Source of the DNA: an uncultured Myxococcales bacterium
Lineage (GTDB): Bacteria; Myxococcota_A; UBA9042
DNA: 13,863 nt
Direction: 5' to 3'
Assembly (NCBI GenBank): GCA_903917305.1
Contig: CAIXAA010000318.1
Coordinates: forward strand, 1 to 13,863
Part shown: piece after piece, positions 13,711-13,863 of the stretch
Position numbering within the stretch: the first letter of the stretch is position 1
Layout of the letters: each line of letters opens with the position of its first letter
Program-made: the position numbers and the translations under genes
Notes under the pieces: generated by a model
Databases searched by the model: none
The model's input: only the letters and a program-made list of their open reading frames with translations
Told to the model about the DNA's origin: nothing

Positions 13711-13863
13711 TCAGCCGGGCATCGAGCCGTCGGCGTGCGCGCGGGCCACGCTCAAAAGCGCTGTCGCGACGCAGCCTTCTTCATCATCGACCTGGCACTC
13801 GAAGCTGCCCAGGTCGTCATCGCCCCAGGCGCGCAGGGACTGCACAGTGAGGCGCGTGCCCAG
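13711..13863 (-). CDS. apeP: ApeP-like hotdog dehydratase, C-terminal end (truncated by the window)
   Basis: The minus-strand frame is open from the window edge for 50 codons to a TGA at 13711-13713. The visible tail, L-G-T-R-L-T-V-Q-S-L-R-A-W-G then D-L-G-S-F-E-C-Q-V and A-T-A-L-L-S-V, has the alternating strand pattern of a hotdog-fold 3-hydroxyacyl-ACP dehydratase end. Its place directly before an SDR reductase and a ketosynthase is the apeP-Q-R arrangement. Such enzymes remove water from the 3-hydroxyacyl-ACP to make each double bond. The catalytic residues lie outside the window, so the call depends on fold pattern and gene order. Confidence 0.6.
   Translation of the reverse strand: MGTRLTVQSLRAWGDDDLGSFECQVDDEEGCVATALLSVARAHADGSMPG

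Noticed and set aside
1..13863. Insertion sequences, CRISPR arrays, tRNA or rRNA genes
   Set aside because: I saw no transposase, regularly spaced direct repeats, cloverleaf or rRNA-like sequence; nearly the whole window is protein coding.

Overview
This GC-rich window looks like a gram-negative chromosomal segment carrying much of an aryl polyene (APE, xanthomonadin/flexirubin-like) pigment cluster. The evidence is the set of families and their order: a family 2 glycosyltransferase end, an LPLAT acyltransferase, an MIO-type ammonia lyase, a hotdog thioesterase, a LolA-like carrier, an MMPL exporter and a DUF3261 lipoprotein, and on the other strand a dehydratase end, a FabG-type ketoreductase and a ketosynthase in the apeP-apeQ-apeR order. 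LolA, MMPL and lipoprotein genes imply a two-membrane envelope. A secreted protein with an SH3-like segment, a Pro/Gln linker and two membrane helices (8595-9458) resembles proteins common in Myxococcota, so that phylum is a guess with modest support, not a demonstrated assignment.

Layout. Left arm, plus strand, 1-7167: six genes after the truncated glycosyltransferase, mostly linked by ATGA or TTGA stop/start overlaps, so they are very probably one operon. A B12-binding-type radical SAM gene follows after 51 bases (7219-8598). Its stop overlaps the stop of the minus-strand Pro-rich secreted protein (8595-9458). A 160-base divergent intergenic region with a clean hairpin separates that gene from a plus-strand lipoprotein alpha/beta hydrolase (9619-10815). 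Right arm, minus strand, 13863-10828: truncated dehydratase, ketoreductase, ketosynthase and a FabD-like malonyltransferase, tightly packed and converging on the left arm.

Working model (inference). The ammonia lyase would convert an aromatic amino acid, probably tyrosine, to a 4-hydroxycinnamate-type starter. The ketosynthase, ketoreductase, dehydratase and malonyltransferase would take part in extending it to a polyene on an acyl carrier protein encoded outside the window. The glycosyltransferase and acyltransferase would attach it to a lipid or sugar, and the LolA, MMPL and DUF3261 proteins would move it to the outer membrane. No ACP, aryl-AMP ligase or KS/CLF pair is visible here; these are expected beyond the edges or elsewhere.

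The most unusual points are the radical SAM gene attached to the left arm, a dedicated malonyltransferase, an acyltransferase lacking the acidic residue of its HX4D/E motif, a hybrid substrate-selectivity pair in the ammonia lyase, and a Thr in place of the tetrad Asn in the ketoreductase.
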